DNA of 64,000 nt from an uncultured Prevotellaceae bacterium (GCA_900320245.1 ONRP01000002.1:1-64000); one strand, 5' to 3'; counted from the stretch's first letter, positions 1 through 9,146 are shown. Numbers and translations are program-made. Notes: generated by a model from the letters alone, not told the origin.

Positions 1-345
1 AGCAGCACCTGGGCCGACAACTTCGCATTCGGTGCACTCAACAACATCTCCGACCTGCAGATCGTTGTTCGCTTCTACTATGTTGTGAACGGCATGATCG
101 AGAGCACTGACTACGTCATGGATCGCGATGGCGCTCCCGCCGGTTACGGTGCCGAGTCGCCCGGATTCTCACCCGAGCCTCACACCGGCATCATCGAGGT
201 GCTGAAGCCCAACCACGGCAGTGTTGTCAAGACCACCTATGTGAACCCGCAGGGTATGCAGTCCGACAAGCCCTTCGATGGCGTCAACATCGTCATCACC
301 CGCTACGAGGACGGCACCACCAGCACCAGCAAGGTGATCCGTTAA
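1..345 (+). CDS. 3' end of a probable secreted protein (partial)
   Basis: The frame is open from base 1 and stops with TAA at 343-345, so only the last 114 residues are visible and the start lies outside the window. I do not recognise an enzyme domain. The C-terminus reads GVNIVITRYEDGTTSTSKVI then Arg, which resembles the short beta-strand/basic ending of type IX secretion C-terminal sorting domains in Bacteroidetes. That would make it an exported, surface-attached protein, which fits the T9SS genes at the right end of the window. This function is inferred from the tail alone. A strong hairpin terminator follows within 25 bases, so it is the last gene of its transcript. Confidence 0.6.
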   Translation, partial: SSTWADNFAFGALNNISDLQIVVRFYYVVNGMIESTDYVMDRDGAPAGYGAESPGFSPEPHTGIIEVLKPNHGSVVKTTYVNPQGMQSDKPFDGVNIVITRYEDGTTSTSKVIR

Positions 346-366
346 TCACAGCGATTAATCCCCACT

Positions 367-407
367 ACAATGAGGTTGCCCACTATGGGGCAGCCTCATT
401 GTTCTTT
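367..407 (+). terminator. Rho-independent terminator after the first gene
   Basis: ACAATGAGG TTGCCC and GGGGCAG CCTCATTGT form a stem of about 15 pairs around a short ACTAT loop, followed by TCTTTA. It lies just after the stop at 345. Confidence 0.8.
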
Positions 408-576
408 ATCCACACAAGAACCGTGCTGCGCACGAGAAATCCAAAAACTTTGCCCAACCCATAATGATTTTGTTTGATTTCTTGCGAGCCACGACGAGCA
501 ATCCCTAATTCCCCGCTCTCCTCAGCACTGTGACAGCAAGGTGATGACGCAGCCAAACACCCGGAGGGTGACCTTT

Positions 577-821
577 GAGTAACCCGTGGTACATGGCCGT
601 GAAACGAGCCCAGCGAGTGCAGCGGCTGGCACCACGGGTCAGGGTGGCCCGCCTGGGGTCGCCTCCAGCGACCCCATCGCCTGTCTTGGTATTGGGGTCG
701 CCTCCAGCGACCTTCCATTGCATCATGGTATTGCCCGTGGTGATGCTGGCTGCCTTGCTTCGCTCGACAGCCTGCATTACCACGGGTTACTCAGAGGCTC
801 GCCTTTCAGGCGAGATGATTA
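577..821. repeat. Intergenic repeat element bounded by a 15-bp perfect inverted repeat
   Basis: This sits in a 779-base gene-free stretch (346-1124). GAGTAACCCGTGGTA at 577-591 is exactly reversed as TACCACGGGTTACTC at 778-792. Inside are two copies of GGTCGCCTCCAGCGACC (about 656 and 696) and, at the right edge, a small CTCGCC/GGCGAG hairpin (798-814). The right half (694-821) is clearly related to a second element at 3637-3751. Reading frames crossing it are short, overlap on both strands and look non-coding. The layout suggests a MITE- or REP-like non-autonomous element. I see no transposase for it. Confidence 0.6.
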
Positions 822-1000
822 CGAAATAGTTTGTTGATTTTTAGCATCCATTACTCAGGGGGTATTATAATTCTTGTTTTGGGGTGTGGTACTGGGAGAT
901 GCCACATTATTATATATCCGGCACTAAGGTGTTGAAAATGGGGCCGTTTTTGCTCCCCTGAAGCAGGCGTTGGCAGTATACCAAATTTTCCTGTAAACTG

Positions 1001-1031
1001 TTGCACATCTCGGCAAATCTCGCTACCTTTG
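1001..1031 (+). promoter_or_regulatory. Bacteroidetes promoter for the dockerin protein
   Basis: TTG at 1001-1003 and TACCTTTG at 1024-1031 are spaced by 20 bases, matching the -33/-7 pattern of the Bacteroidetes primary sigma factor. It leaves a leader of roughly 90 bases before the ATG at 1125. Confidence 0.75.
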
Positions 1032-1124
1032 CGGCAAGAAACGGACCTCGCTTGTATAAAGCACTCAGAATGAACACTTTTTTGTTTATTAACATATTTC
1101 ATTAACTCATTCATTCACGTTTTT

Positions 1125-3485
1125 ATGAAGAAATTATTTTCTCTCCTCACGTTAGCCCTGCTGACCATGTCGGCATGGGCTGGCTCGACTGTGACCTTTG
1201 ACTACACTGTGGATCAAGGCAATTGGACTACAGCTGGCGAATTCTCTGTAACAAAGGACAATGTGACACTCGCTTTCAGCAATGGCACTATTAATGCTGC
1301 ATACCGTGTGTATGCAAATTCGACACTCACCATTTCGTCAGCAAGTGAAGAAAACATCACCAAGATTCAATTCACCTGCACAAGTGGTAATCCCGCATCT
1401 AACTTCGATGAACTTGATGGCTTTAACACTGCAACTGGAGTATGGACTGGCGACGCTCAATCCGTAGAGTTTAAAGCCCATGCACAGGTTCGTGCTACCC
1501 AAATCGAGGTTACCCTGGGCGAGGGTGGCGATACCCCCGTTGATCCCGATCCCGTTGTTAAAACCTATGTCAAGGTGACCAGCGCTGATCAACTCGTTGC
1601 AGGTCAGAAGTACATCATTGTAGATGAGGAAGCGCCCTATGCCATGGCCTCGATTGGCAACAATGGCGGCTTGGGAACAAGTGTAACTATCAATAGTGGT
1701 ATTATTTCCACCGCCGATGCTCTTGAGCTCACCCTGGGTGGTACCGTTAATGCTGCTTCGTTCAGCTATGACAATAATGGCACGACCACCTACATGAAGG
1801 CTGCCAGCAAGAGCCTGTCGACTTCTACCGACGAGTATGCTGAATGGGTGATTGACACCGAGAACTTCACGCTGTCAGCAATGATTGGTACTGATGAATT
1901 CACGCTCCGTTACAACTCTAATGCAACTTCTGGCCCGTTCCGCTGCTACAGCACCAGTACTGGCCGCGTCGTTTACCTCTACGTCTATGACGAGAACGCT
2001 ACTCCCGTTGAGCCCGTTGAGAACGAGATTGGGTCACTGGAGATTTTAGCCGACATGGCTAACGATGTTAACTTCACCTTCACTGGCAACGCTTATGTTT
2101 CTGCCCAGAAGGGTAACTACCTGTGGCTGCGCGATGATACGGGTTATGGTCTCATCTTTGGTTATAATAATCCCACCTTCGTGCCCGGTACTGAACTGAA
2201 TCCCGGCTGGAAGGCCACCACAAGCATCTACAATGGCTTGATGGAGTTTACTAATGCTACTGGCCTTGACTCAATCGGTTTCGATGCCGCTTATGCTGAG
2301 CCCCAGACGATTACCGCTCTGGATGCCGACATGCTCAACGCCTACGTTCAGGTGCTCAACGTCAAGAGCTTTGCCGTCAGTGGCAGGAACGTGACCGCTA
2401 CCCTGGCCGATGGCACGACCATGGTTATGTACAACCAGTTCAACAACGAAGTAACCGTGCCCACCACCGAGGGCAACTACACCGTCCTGGGTGTTGTGAG
2501 CACTCACAATGCTCTGCAGCTGATGATCCTCAGCATCGAGGGTGACTTTGTCGTAGCTCCCACGCTACCTGCTTCTTGCGACTTTGAGGGCAGCATGAGT
2601 GTTGAGATCACCTGCAGTGATGAGGATGCTACCGTGATGTACGGCTATGATGGCACCACCTGGAACGAGTACACCGAGGCCCTGACCATCACCGCTACCA
2701 CCACCGTTTATGCTAAGGCTGTCAAGGGCGACATCGAGAGCGAGGTTGTTAGCGCAACCTACACCTTGGTTGATCCCGCCGAAATGGTTACCTATACCCT
2801 GGTGACCGACGTCAATGAGCTCGCCGATGGCGACAAGGTCATCCTGGTTGGCTTCAATCAGGTTGACAGCGTGACCGTTCAGCCTTATGCTATGGCTGCA
2901 TACCGTCCTTACAACTACAACTTCCAGGCCGTTGAGGTTGAAGTCGTGGACAATACCGTCACCACCGCTCTGGCCAACGTGATTACCCTTGAGGCCGCCG
3001 ATGAAGGCTTGTGGAACTTCAAAGCTCAGGAGGGTTACCTCTACGCCGCTAGCACCGAGAAGAACTATATGCAGGTTGAGGAAGCACCTGATGCCGATGG
3101 CAATGCCAATGCCCTGATCTACATGGCTACTGACTCCATGAGCATCTCGTTCCAAGGCACCAACACCCGCAACTTCCTGCGCTTCAACTACAACAACGGC
3201 ACTCCCCTCTTCTCTTGCTATAAGGTGGACAGCGGCGTTCAGACTCCTGCCTACATCTTCAAGGCTCAGTCCGATACTCCCGCTTATCAGCGTGGCGACG
3301 TGAACATGGACGGCAATGTCGACATCAACGACGTAACCCGCCTGATCGACGTTGTTCTTGGTAAGTCTGGCCTTGAGTACGATCAAGATGCTGCCGACTG
3401 CAACATTGAAGGTGGCAACGGTATGGTCGACATCAACGACGTTACCGTACTGATCAACCGCGTCCTCAAGGGCGTTTGGGATTAA
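1125..3485 (+). CDS. Secreted multidomain protein with C-terminal dockerin-like repeats
   Basis: A 786-residue protein. Residues 1-19 (MKKLFSLLTLALLTMSAWA) are a clear Sec signal peptide. Behind it are beta-rich segments of unrecognised family. Around residues 485-545 there is an Ig/FN3-like module resembling the chitobiase C-terminal type (DATVMYGYDGTTWNEYTEAL, then TTVYAKAVK). The last 65 residues hold two dockerin-type calcium loops, GDVNMDGNVDINDV and then GMVDINDVTVLINRVL. Dockerins of this kind are common at the ends of secreted Bacteroidales proteins that have no cellulosome; what binds them is not known to me. No catalytic domain is visible, so an adhesin or binding role is only a guess. 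It is monocistronic: own promoter at 1001-1031 and a strong terminator at 3517-3549. Confidence 0.85.
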   Translation: MKKLFSLLTLALLTMSAWAGSTVTFDYTVDQGNWTTAGEFSVTKDNVTLAFSNGTINAAYRVYANSTLTISSASEENITKIQFTCTSGNPASNFDELDGFNTATGVWTGDAQSVEFKAHAQVRATQIEVTLGEGGDTPVDPDPVVKTYVKVTSADQLVAGQKYIIVDEEAPYAMASIGNNGGLGTSVTINSGIISTADALELTLGGTVNAASFSYDNNGTTTYMKAASKSLSTSTDEYAEWVIDTENFTLSAMIGTDEFTLRYNSNATSGPFRCYSTSTGRVVYLYVYDENATPVEPVENEIGSLEILADMANDVNFTFTGNAYVSAQKGNYLWLRDDTGYGLIFGYNNPTFVPGTELNPGWKATTSIYNGLMEFTNATGLDSIGFDAAYAEPQTITALDADMLNAYVQVLNVKSFAVSGRNVTATLADGTTMVMYNQFNNEVTVPTTEGNYTVLGVVSTHNALQLMILSIEGDFVVAPTLPASCDFEGSMSVEITCSDEDATVMYGYDGTTWNEYTEALTITATTTVYAKAVKGDIESEVVSATYTLVDPAEMVTYTLVTDVNELADGDKVILVGFNQVDSVTVQPYAMAAYRPYNYNFQAVEVEVVDNTVTTALANVITLEAADEGLWNFKAQEGYLYAASTEKNYMQVEEAPDADGNANALIYMATDSMSISFQGTNTRNFLRFNYNNGTPLFSCYKVDSGVQTPAYIFKAQSDTPAYQRGDVNMDGNVDINDVTRLIDVVLGKSGLEYDQDAADCNIEGGNGMVDINDVTVLINRVLKGVWD

Positions 3486-3516
3486 TCATCATTGATTTTA
3501 ATAATCAATCATCCAT

Positions 3517-3549
3517 AAAAGGAGGGTGTGACGTCACACCCTCCCTTTT
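3517..3549 (+). terminator. Strong symmetrical terminator
   Basis: AAAAGGAGGGTGTGA and CACACCCTCCCTTTT form an almost uninterrupted stem around CGT. It carries a T-run on the + side and A-run on the other, so it could work in both directions. Confidence 0.85.
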
Positions 3550-3636
3550 GTTATATCTAGCCACATGATGCAAGCCAATGGCATGAACTATTCTTTTACA
3601 TTAGCACATGCCAATTAGCATGGTGATCTACGTGAA

Positions 3637-3751
3637 GGGTCGCCTCCAGCGACATTCACCGTGCATGGATTTACCCGTGGTGATGTTGACTCTCTCGCTA
3701 CGCTCAATAGCCAGCATTACCACTCAGAGGCTCGCCCGTTGGGCGAGATAA
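3637..3751. repeat. Second copy of the 694-821 intergenic element
   Basis: Shares with 694-821, in the same order, GGTCGCCTCCAGCGAC, CCCGTGGTGATG, GCATTACCAC, CTCAGAGGCTCGCC and a final GGCGAGAT. The two copies differ by substitutions and small gaps, including loss here of the GGGTTA that completes the terminal inverted repeat of the first copy. Two diverged copies 3 kb apart suggest an element dispersed in the genome. Confidence 0.6.
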
Positions 3752-3774
3752 TACCTAAAGCATTAGTATCCGGG

Positions 3775-4000
3775 GGAAAGCCCCGTTAGGGGCGTCAAGG
3801 ATTTAGGCAGGGGTGTAACGAGGCGAAGTCGAGTGAAACCCCTGCAGCAGTTGAGAACATCTGTTCAAGCCCCATCGGGGCGACAGTAAGTCATTGACAC
3901 ACAATCTGTCACCCCTAACAGGGTTAATTGATAACTGGATGTCCATTTACAGGGGTTCTGCTACGCTACGCCCCTGCCTAAGCCCCGACCAGCCCTAACA
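3775..4000. repeat. Palindromic intergenic repeat cluster
   Basis: Contains several small GC hairpins (GCCCCgttaGGGGC near 3781, GCCCCATCGGGGC near 3874, CCCCTAACAGGG near 3914). It also has a larger inverted pair: TTAGGCAGGGG near 3802 is reversed as CCCCTGCCTAA near 3972, both linked to an AACCCCTG/CAGGGGTT pair. No convincing gene lies between 3486 and 4004. Confidence 0.45.
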
Positions 4001-4004
4001 GGCT

Positions 4005-4619
4005 TCAAAAAAGCGTGTCTAAGCCGTCGAACAGTGTGGGCTGCGGCAGCAGTTGGAAGGTGTGACGGTGATAGGGCGTGGCGCCGTGGGCCGCGATGGC
4101 CGCACGGTGGTCGGGCGTGGGATAGCCCTTGTTGCGGCGCCAACCATACTGCGGGAACTCTTCGTCCAAGCGACACATCAGTTCGTCGCGGTGAGTCTTG
4201 GCCAGAATCGATGCGGCAGCGATGCTCAACATCTTGCCATCGCCCTTGACGATGGTCGTGTAGGGAATATCATGGTAGGGATAGAAACGGTTGCCGTCGA
4301 CCAGGATGCCCTCGGGACGGACCGACAACTGGTCGAGGGCGCGGTGCATCGCGGTGATGCTCGCACGCAGGATGTTCATGCAGTCAATCTCCTGGGGTGA
4401 CACCATCGCCACGGCCCAGGCCACGGCTTCGCGCTCGATGACGGGGCGCAGGCGCTCGCGCTGGCGTTCGGTCAGTTGTTTGCTGTCGTTGATCAGTTCG
4501 TTGTCGAAGTCGGGCGGCAGAATCACCGCAGCGGCCGTCACAGGACCTGCCAAGCAGCCGCGACCGGCCTCGTCACAGCCAGCCTCGATACGTCCTGCTA
4601 TCAAAAAACGCTCCAACAT
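4005..4619 (-). CDS. rnhB: Ribonuclease HII
   Basis: Cleaves the RNA strand of RNA-DNA hybrids at ribonucleotides misincorporated in DNA, acting in the cytoplasm during ribonucleotide excision repair. The 204-residue form starting MLERFLIAG has the family's usual length. It shows DEAGRG at 16-21 (catalytic Asp16 and Glu17), VDGN with Asp108, and TPDH near residue 170, giving the DEDD active site. A longer in-frame start exists 63 bases upstream, but it would add an unlikely hydrophobic stretch before the conserved N-terminus, so I chose the ATG at 4619. It stands alone and points away from ispB, across a short repeat-rich gap. Confidence 0.93.
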   Translation of the reverse strand: MLERFLIAGRIEAGCDEAGRGCLAGPVTAAAVILPPDFDNELINDSKQLTERQRERLRPVIEREAVAWAVAMVSPQEIDCMNILRASITAMHRALDQLSVRPEGILVDGNRFYPYHDIPYTTIVKGDGKMLSIAAASILAKTHRDELMCRLDEEFPQYGWRRNKGYPTPDHRAAIAAHGATPYHRHTFQLLPQPTLFDGLDTLF

Positions 4620-4849
4620 AGAAATAAGTAAACAAAAACTACAAATTACGCTAATTTTAACGAATATGGCATCCGCGCTCAATTATAACGAATTTATTAA
4701 ACCCGCATGCCAGCAATTCGTGGAATTTGGCTCAATAAAATCAAGGGGTTCGGGAGCCAGAAATTAGTATAATTCGTGTAATTCGTAGTTAAAAAGCAGC
4801 GCGGATGTCTCCCCAAAAAAGTTGTTTGAAACAGAGCGCGGATGCTTCT

Positions 4850-4884
4850 CTAAACTCTAAACTTTAAACTCTAAACTCTAAACT
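4850..4884. repeat. Tandem heptamer repeat, five units of CTAAACT
   Basis: Five consecutive 7-base units; the third reads TTAAACT. They lie between the rnhB start and the ispB stop, in a stretch that also holds two copies of GCGCGGATG (near 4800 and 4837). Confidence 0.7.
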
Positions 4885-4900
4885 GCGAGCGCAGCGAGCA

Positions 4901-5878
4901 TTACAGCCTGCGCTCGATGACGTAGTCAAAGATTTCGCGCAACTGGTCGACGGTCTCGTCGGGCGAATAGGGCGAAAGCACGTCGTTGGCCTCGTCGCGC
5001 AGGCGTTGCATCACCTCGTAGGCATAGTCGATGCCGCCGGCGCGCTTGGCGAAATCTATCAGGCGGTCGATGTCCTCGCCGGTGGGTGATTCCTTGTTGA
5101 CCAGAGCGAGCATCTCGTCATGCTCGGGCAGGTCGTCACGGCGCAGCGCATAAATCAGCGGCAGCGTCACCTTGCCCTCGCGCAGGTCGTTGCCCGTGGG
5201 CTTGCCGATAATCGGGTCGTGGTAGTAGTCGAACGTGTCGTCCTTGATCTGGAAACAGATGCCCAGCAAGCGGGCGAAACGGCGCAACTCGTCGATGGCC
5301 GTCTGCGGCGCATCGTTGGCATAGCCGCCCACAACGGCACAGCACTCAAACAGCGACGCCGTCTTGGCACGGATGATGTCCATATAGGTGCCCTCGTCGA
5401 TATTGTGGTTGCGAGCGATGTCGACCTGGTCAATCTCGCCCAACGACAGGTCGCGGCCCATATCGGCCAGCGCACTCAGGATGCGGCCGTCGCCGGTAGC
5501 CACGCCACAGCGCAGCGCTCCGGTAACGAAGAAGTCGCCCACCAGCACAGCCACATGGTTGCTCCACACGCTATTGATGGTGGGGATACCGCGGCGTTCC
5601 TGAGCCTCGTCGATGACGTCGTCGTGGATGAGCGATGCGTTGTGCAGCATCTCGAGGGCTGCAGCACCCTGCAGCGCCTTCTGGTTGACGCCGCCAAAGA
5701 ACTTGGCGCTGAGCAGCGTCACGATGGGACGCAGCAGTTTGCCCTTGCTCTTGAGATAACTCGTGACGATGCTGTTGGTGAGTTCACTGTTGCTCGTCAA
5801 CGTCGCCGTGATGATGGCGTTCATCGCGTCGAGTTCAGGTCGCAGTTGCTCTTGGATATGTGCTAACGTGTTTGACAT
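4901..5878 (-). CDS. ispB: All-trans polyprenyl diphosphate synthase
   Basis: Elongates farnesyl or geranylgeranyl diphosphate with isopentenyl diphosphate to the long chain used for menaquinone side chains. The 325-residue length is normal. The two Asp-rich motifs that bind magnesium and substrate are present: DDVID at 86-90 and DDTFD at 213-217. The GKLLRP segment at 46-51 and the KTASLF segment near 172 are also typical. The exact chain length (hepta-, octa- or nona-prenyl) cannot be read from the sequence, so the symbol is by family. The -7 box at 5886-5893 lies only about 8 bases before the ATG, which would make the mRNA nearly leaderless. Confidence 0.9.
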   Translation of the reverse strand: MSNTLAHIQEQLRPELDAMNAIITATLTSNSELTNSIVTSYLKSKGKLLRPIVTLLSAKFFGGVNQKALQGAAALEMLHNASLIHDDVIDEAQERRGIPTINSVWSNHVAVLVGDFFVTGALRCGVATGDGRILSALADMGRDLSLGEIDQVDIARNHNIDEGTYMDIIRAKTASLFECCAVVGGYANDAPQTAIDELRRFARLLGICFQIKDDTFDYYHDPIIGKPTGNDLREGKVTLPLIYALRRDDLPEHDEMLALVNKESPTGEDIDRLIDFAKRAGGIDYAYEVMQRLRDEANDVLSPYSPDETVDQLREIFDYVIERRL

Positions 5879-5885
5879 TGCAGTG

Positions 5886-5893
5886 CAAAGGTA
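5886..5893 (-). promoter_or_regulatory. -7 box of the ispB promoter
   Basis: TACCTTTG on the - strand (CAAAGGTA on +), 8 bases before the ispB ATG. No good -33 TTG is seen at the expected distance. Confidence 0.55.
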
Positions 5894-5985
5894 ACAATAA
5901 TTCTCGGTAGCATCACCATTTTTAAGAGTTATTTTTATTTACCGCAGCCCGACGTAACAATTCAGCCATATCATCTGCCACAAAA

Positions 5986-6133
5986 CCTCACGCTAAGGCG
6001 CTAAGTCACAAAGACGTTGATAATGAGATCATCTTATTATTAAGGACCTATCACGTGTTTTATCAGTATTCTTCATGAATGATTTAATGTCATGATAATA
6101 AAAAACTTAGCACCTTAGCGGCTTAGCGTGGGG
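5986..6133. repeat. 20-bp inverted repeat pair between ispB and polA
   Basis: CCTCACGCTAAGGCGCTAAG at 5986-6005 matches the reverse complement of CTTAGCGGCTTAGCGTGGGG at 6114-6133 with two mismatches. The 108 bases between are AT-rich and hold no gene. Arms of the CTAAGGCGCTAAG type look like a dispersed Bacteroidetes intergenic repeat. This pair occupies most of the 345-base gap between the two divergent genes. Confidence 0.6.
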
Positions 6134-6189
6134 CAAAATTCGCTGAATAGTTACAGGACCGCCAAGGCACGAAAACGAAAACTTTTTAC

Positions 6190-6197
6190 TACCTTTA
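6190..6197 (+). promoter_or_regulatory. -7 box of the polA promoter
   Basis: TACCTTTA lies 27 bases before the chosen polA ATG at 6224. This placement argues against the longer in-frame starts upstream of it. Confidence 0.5.
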
Positions 6198-6223
6198 TGC
6201 CCTGTAAAAATTGCATCACCACA

Positions 6224-9103
6224 ATGGAAACGAACAAGAAACTGCTGCTGCTCGACGCCTATGCGCTCATCTTCAGGGCATTTTACGCCATGATACGCAG
6301 CCCGCGCGTCACGTCCACCGGCATCGACACGTCGGCCGTGTTCGGCTTTGTCAACACCTTGCAGGAACTGCTCAAGCGCGAGCAGCCCAGCCACATCGCC
6401 GTGTGCTTTGACCCGCCGGGCGGTAACACGTTCAGGCACAAGAGTTACGAGCCCTACAAGGCCAACCGCGACAAGACGCCCGAGGGCATCCTCGTTGCCG
6501 TGCCCTACATCAAGCGCATCCTGCAGGCCTACGGCATCCCCATCTTTGAGGTCGACGGCTATGAGGCCGACGATGTCATCGGCACGCTGTCGCACCAGGC
6601 CGAGCAGCAGGGCTTTTTCACCTATATGGTCACCGGCGACAAGGACTTCGGCCAACTGGTGACGCCCAACATCAAGATCCTCAACCCCGGCAAGCACGAG
6701 ATTCTGGGTGTTGACGAGGTCAACGCCAAATACGGCATCCAGTCGCCCACCCAACTCATCGACATCCTGGGCCTCATGGGCGATACCGCCGACAATATTC
6801 CCGGCTGCCCGGGCGTGGGACCCAAGACTGCCGAGAAACTCATCCAGCAATACGGCTCGATCGAGAACCTGCTCAACCACACCAGCGAACTCAAGGGTGC
6901 GCAAAAGCAGCGCGTCGAGGAGAACGCCGAGCAGATTCGTCTCTCGAAGTGGCTCGCCACCATCATCACCGATGTGCCTATCACCCTCGAGGCTGATGCG
7001 CTCAAGCGCAAAGCGGCCGACTTGGACGCCCTGCGCGAGGTGTTCAACGAACTGGAGTTCCGCACGCTCACCCAGCGCCTCATCGACGACGGCGAAGCCA
7101 ATGTCAACGTGGACGGCAAGGCCGAGGCTCAAGTCCCGGCATCCCCTTCCACCCCACCCTCTCAAGACAATCCAGCCAATCAGTCCGACCCGGCCAGTCA
7201 GCCAACTCCGGCCAGCCCGGCCAAGCGGCCGGCACCGGGCCAGCAACTGTCGCTGTTCGACCTTGACACTCCCGGAGAGGAGGCTCCCGCAGCCGATGCA
7301 CCCGCCTACTCGTCACTCGACCAGGTGTCACACAACTACCGCCTGGTCACGACGCCCATCGAGGCCGCCGCAGTGGTCAGCGACCTGGAGGACAAGCAGC
7401 GCATCGCCGTCAGCCTGCTGGGAAGCGGCAGCAATGCCATGCAGTTCAAGATATTGGGTCTGGCCCTGTGCGGCAAGCGCCACGAGGCCGCCTTCATCAA
7501 GTGTGACGACAGGCAGGACATGCTGGGAGCATTGGCACCCGTCTTTGAGGGCAAGGCATGCATCGTCGGCAGCGACATCAAGCGCCTGATGGTCGTGCTG
7601 GACCAACACGGCATCAAGTTCACGGCACCCTACTACGATACCGCCGTGGCCCACTACCTGCTGCAGCCCGAGCGGGGCCACTCCACCGCCGAGATGGCCT
7701 ACGAACTGCTGCACTACACTGCCATCACGCCCGAGCGGCTGCTCGGCCCGAAAGGCCGCAACCAACTCAAGCCCTCGCAGGTAGCACCCGAAGCGCTCAC
7801 GCGGTGGGCCTGTGAAGCCGCCGACCTCACGCTGCAACTGCCCGATGTGCTCAACAAAGCCCTGGAGGCCCAGGGACAGTACAAACTGTTGACCGACATC
7901 GAACTGCCGCTCGTGCAGGTGTTGGCCAGCATGGAATTGGCCGGTGCCCGCATCGATGTCAAGGCACTGAAGGAATACTCGGTAACGCTCACCCGGCAGA
8001 TGAACAGCCTGGAGGAAGAGTGCCACCGGTTGGCGGGAATACCCTTCAACACGGCATCGCCGGCACAGGTGGGCGAAGTGCTCTTTGACTACCTGAAAAT
8101 TGACCCCAAGGCCAAAAAGACCAAAACAGGCCAATACAGCACCACCGAGGACATCCTGCTCAAGTTGCGCCAACGCCATCCGCTGGTAGACAAGATTTTG
8201 GAACTGAGAGGTATACGCAAGTTGCTGTCCACCTACGTCAATGCGCTGCCGGCCCTCATCAACCCCAAGACAGGCCGAATCCACACGACCTATAACCAGA
8301 CCGTGACCGCCACCGGTCGCCTGTCCTCGACCAATCCCAACCTGCAGAACATCCCCGTGCGCAACGACGAGGGCAAGGAAATACGCCGTGCGTTCATCCC
8401 CGCCGACGGCAATGTGTTCTTCAGCGCCGACTATTCGCAGATTGAATTGCGCCTCGTGGCCGACTTGAGCCACGACCAGACGATGCTCGAAGCCTTTGCC
8501 AACGACCACGACATCCATGCCATCACCGCGGCACGCATCTATCACAAACCGCTGGAAGCAGTCACCGGCGACGAGCGCCGCAAGGCCAAGACGGCCAACT
8601 TCGGCATCCTGTACGGCATCAGCGCCTTCGGCCTGGCCCAACGACTGAACATACCGCGCGACGAGGCCAAGATGCTCATCGACGGCTACTACACCACCTT
8701 CCCGCAGGTGCGCGACTACATCGATCGCAGCATCGCACAGGCACGTGAACAGGGCTATGTGACCACCGTGTATGGCCGCCGCCGCATGCTGCCCGACATC
8801 AACTCGCGCAATGCCGTGGTCAGGGGCTTCAGCGAGCGCAATGCCATCAACGCGCCCATCCAGGGCACCGCCGCCGACGTCATCAAACTCGCTATGGTGC
8901 GCATCTATCAGCGCTTCAAGCGGGAAGGCATCCAGTCGCAGATGATTCTGCAGGTGCACGACGAACTCAACTTTGACGTCATTCCCGGCGAACTCGAAGC
9001 GGTGCAGCGCATCGTCATCGAGGAGATGGAAGGCGTCTACGAGGGCAACGTCCGGCTGACGGCGAGCCACGGTGCCGCCAGCAACTGGCTCGATGCACAT
9101 TAA
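6224..9103 (+). CDS. polA: DNA polymerase I
   Basis: Repair and gap-filling polymerase that removes Okazaki primers. 959 residues from METNKKLLLLDAY; the frame is open 32 codons further up, but the -7 box sits inside that stretch. Domains in order: 5'-3' flap exonuclease (about 1-290, with LLLDAYALIFRAFYAM and DDVIGTL); a Pro/Ala-rich linker (about 310-360); a 3'-5' exonuclease-like fold (about 380-570); and the polymerase with motif A DYSQIELR, motif B KTANFGILYGIS and motif C VHDELNFDV. The proofreading fold lacks the DxE of Exo I (it reads AVSLLGS) and the Asp of Exo II (GSDIKRLM), so proofreading is probably lost, as in some other family A enzymes. Confidence 0.95.
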   Translation: METNKKLLLLDAYALIFRAFYAMIRSPRVTSTGIDTSAVFGFVNTLQELLKREQPSHIAVCFDPPGGNTFRHKSYEPYKANRDKTPEGILVAVPYIKRILQAYGIPIFEVDGYEADDVIGTLSHQAEQQGFFTYMVTGDKDFGQLVTPNIKILNPGKHEILGVDEVNAKYGIQSPTQLIDILGLMGDTADNIPGCPGVGPKTAEKLIQQYGSIENLLNHTSELKGAQKQRVEENAEQIRLSKWLATIITDVPITLEADALKRKAADLDALREVFNELEFRTLTQRLIDDGEANVNVDGKAEAQVPASPSTPPSQDNPANQSDPASQPTPASPAKRPAPGQQLSLFDLDTPGEEAPAADAPAYSSLDQVSHNYRLVTTPIEAAAVVSDLEDKQRIAVSLLGSGSNAMQFKILGLALCGKRHEAAFIKCDDRQDMLGALAPVFEGKACIVGSDIKRLMVVLDQHGIKFTAPYYDTAVAHYLLQPERGHSTAEMAYELLHYTAITPERLLGPKGRNQLKPSQVAPEALTRWACEAADLTLQLPDVLNKALEAQGQYKLLTDIELPLVQVLASMELAGARIDVKALKEYSVTLTRQMNSLEEECHRLAGIPFNTASPAQVGEVLFDYLKIDPKAKKTKTGQYSTTEDILLKLRQRHPLVDKILELRGIRKLLSTYVNALPALINPKTGRIHTTYNQTVTATGRLSSTNPNLQNIPVRNDEGKEIRRAFIPADGNVFFSADYSQIELRLVADLSHDQTMLEAFANDHDIHAITAARIYHKPLEAVTGDERRKAKTANFGILYGISAFGLAQRLNIPRDEAKMLIDGYYTTFPQVRDYIDRSIAQAREQGYVTTVYGRRRMLPDINSRNAVVRGFSERNAINAPIQGTAADVIKLAMVRIYQRFKREGIQSQMILQVHDELNFDVIPGELEAVQRIVIEEMEGVYEGNVRLTASHGAASNWLDAH

Positions 9104-9146
9104 AAAATAAGGCCATAACATAGAAACTGGCCCATCTACGTTTTTA

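Noticed and set aside
2565-3386. 273-codon - strand frame in the dockerin gene
   Set aside because: Shadow of the secreted protein, whose signal peptide, dockerin, promoter and terminator are all on the + strand.
4850-4884. CRISPR-like array
   Set aside because: Units are only 7 bases with no spacers. No cas genes or spaced repeats occur anywhere in the window.
7328-9121. 597-codon - strand frame over polA
   Set aside because: polA motifs A, B and C are intact on the + strand, so this frame is chance.
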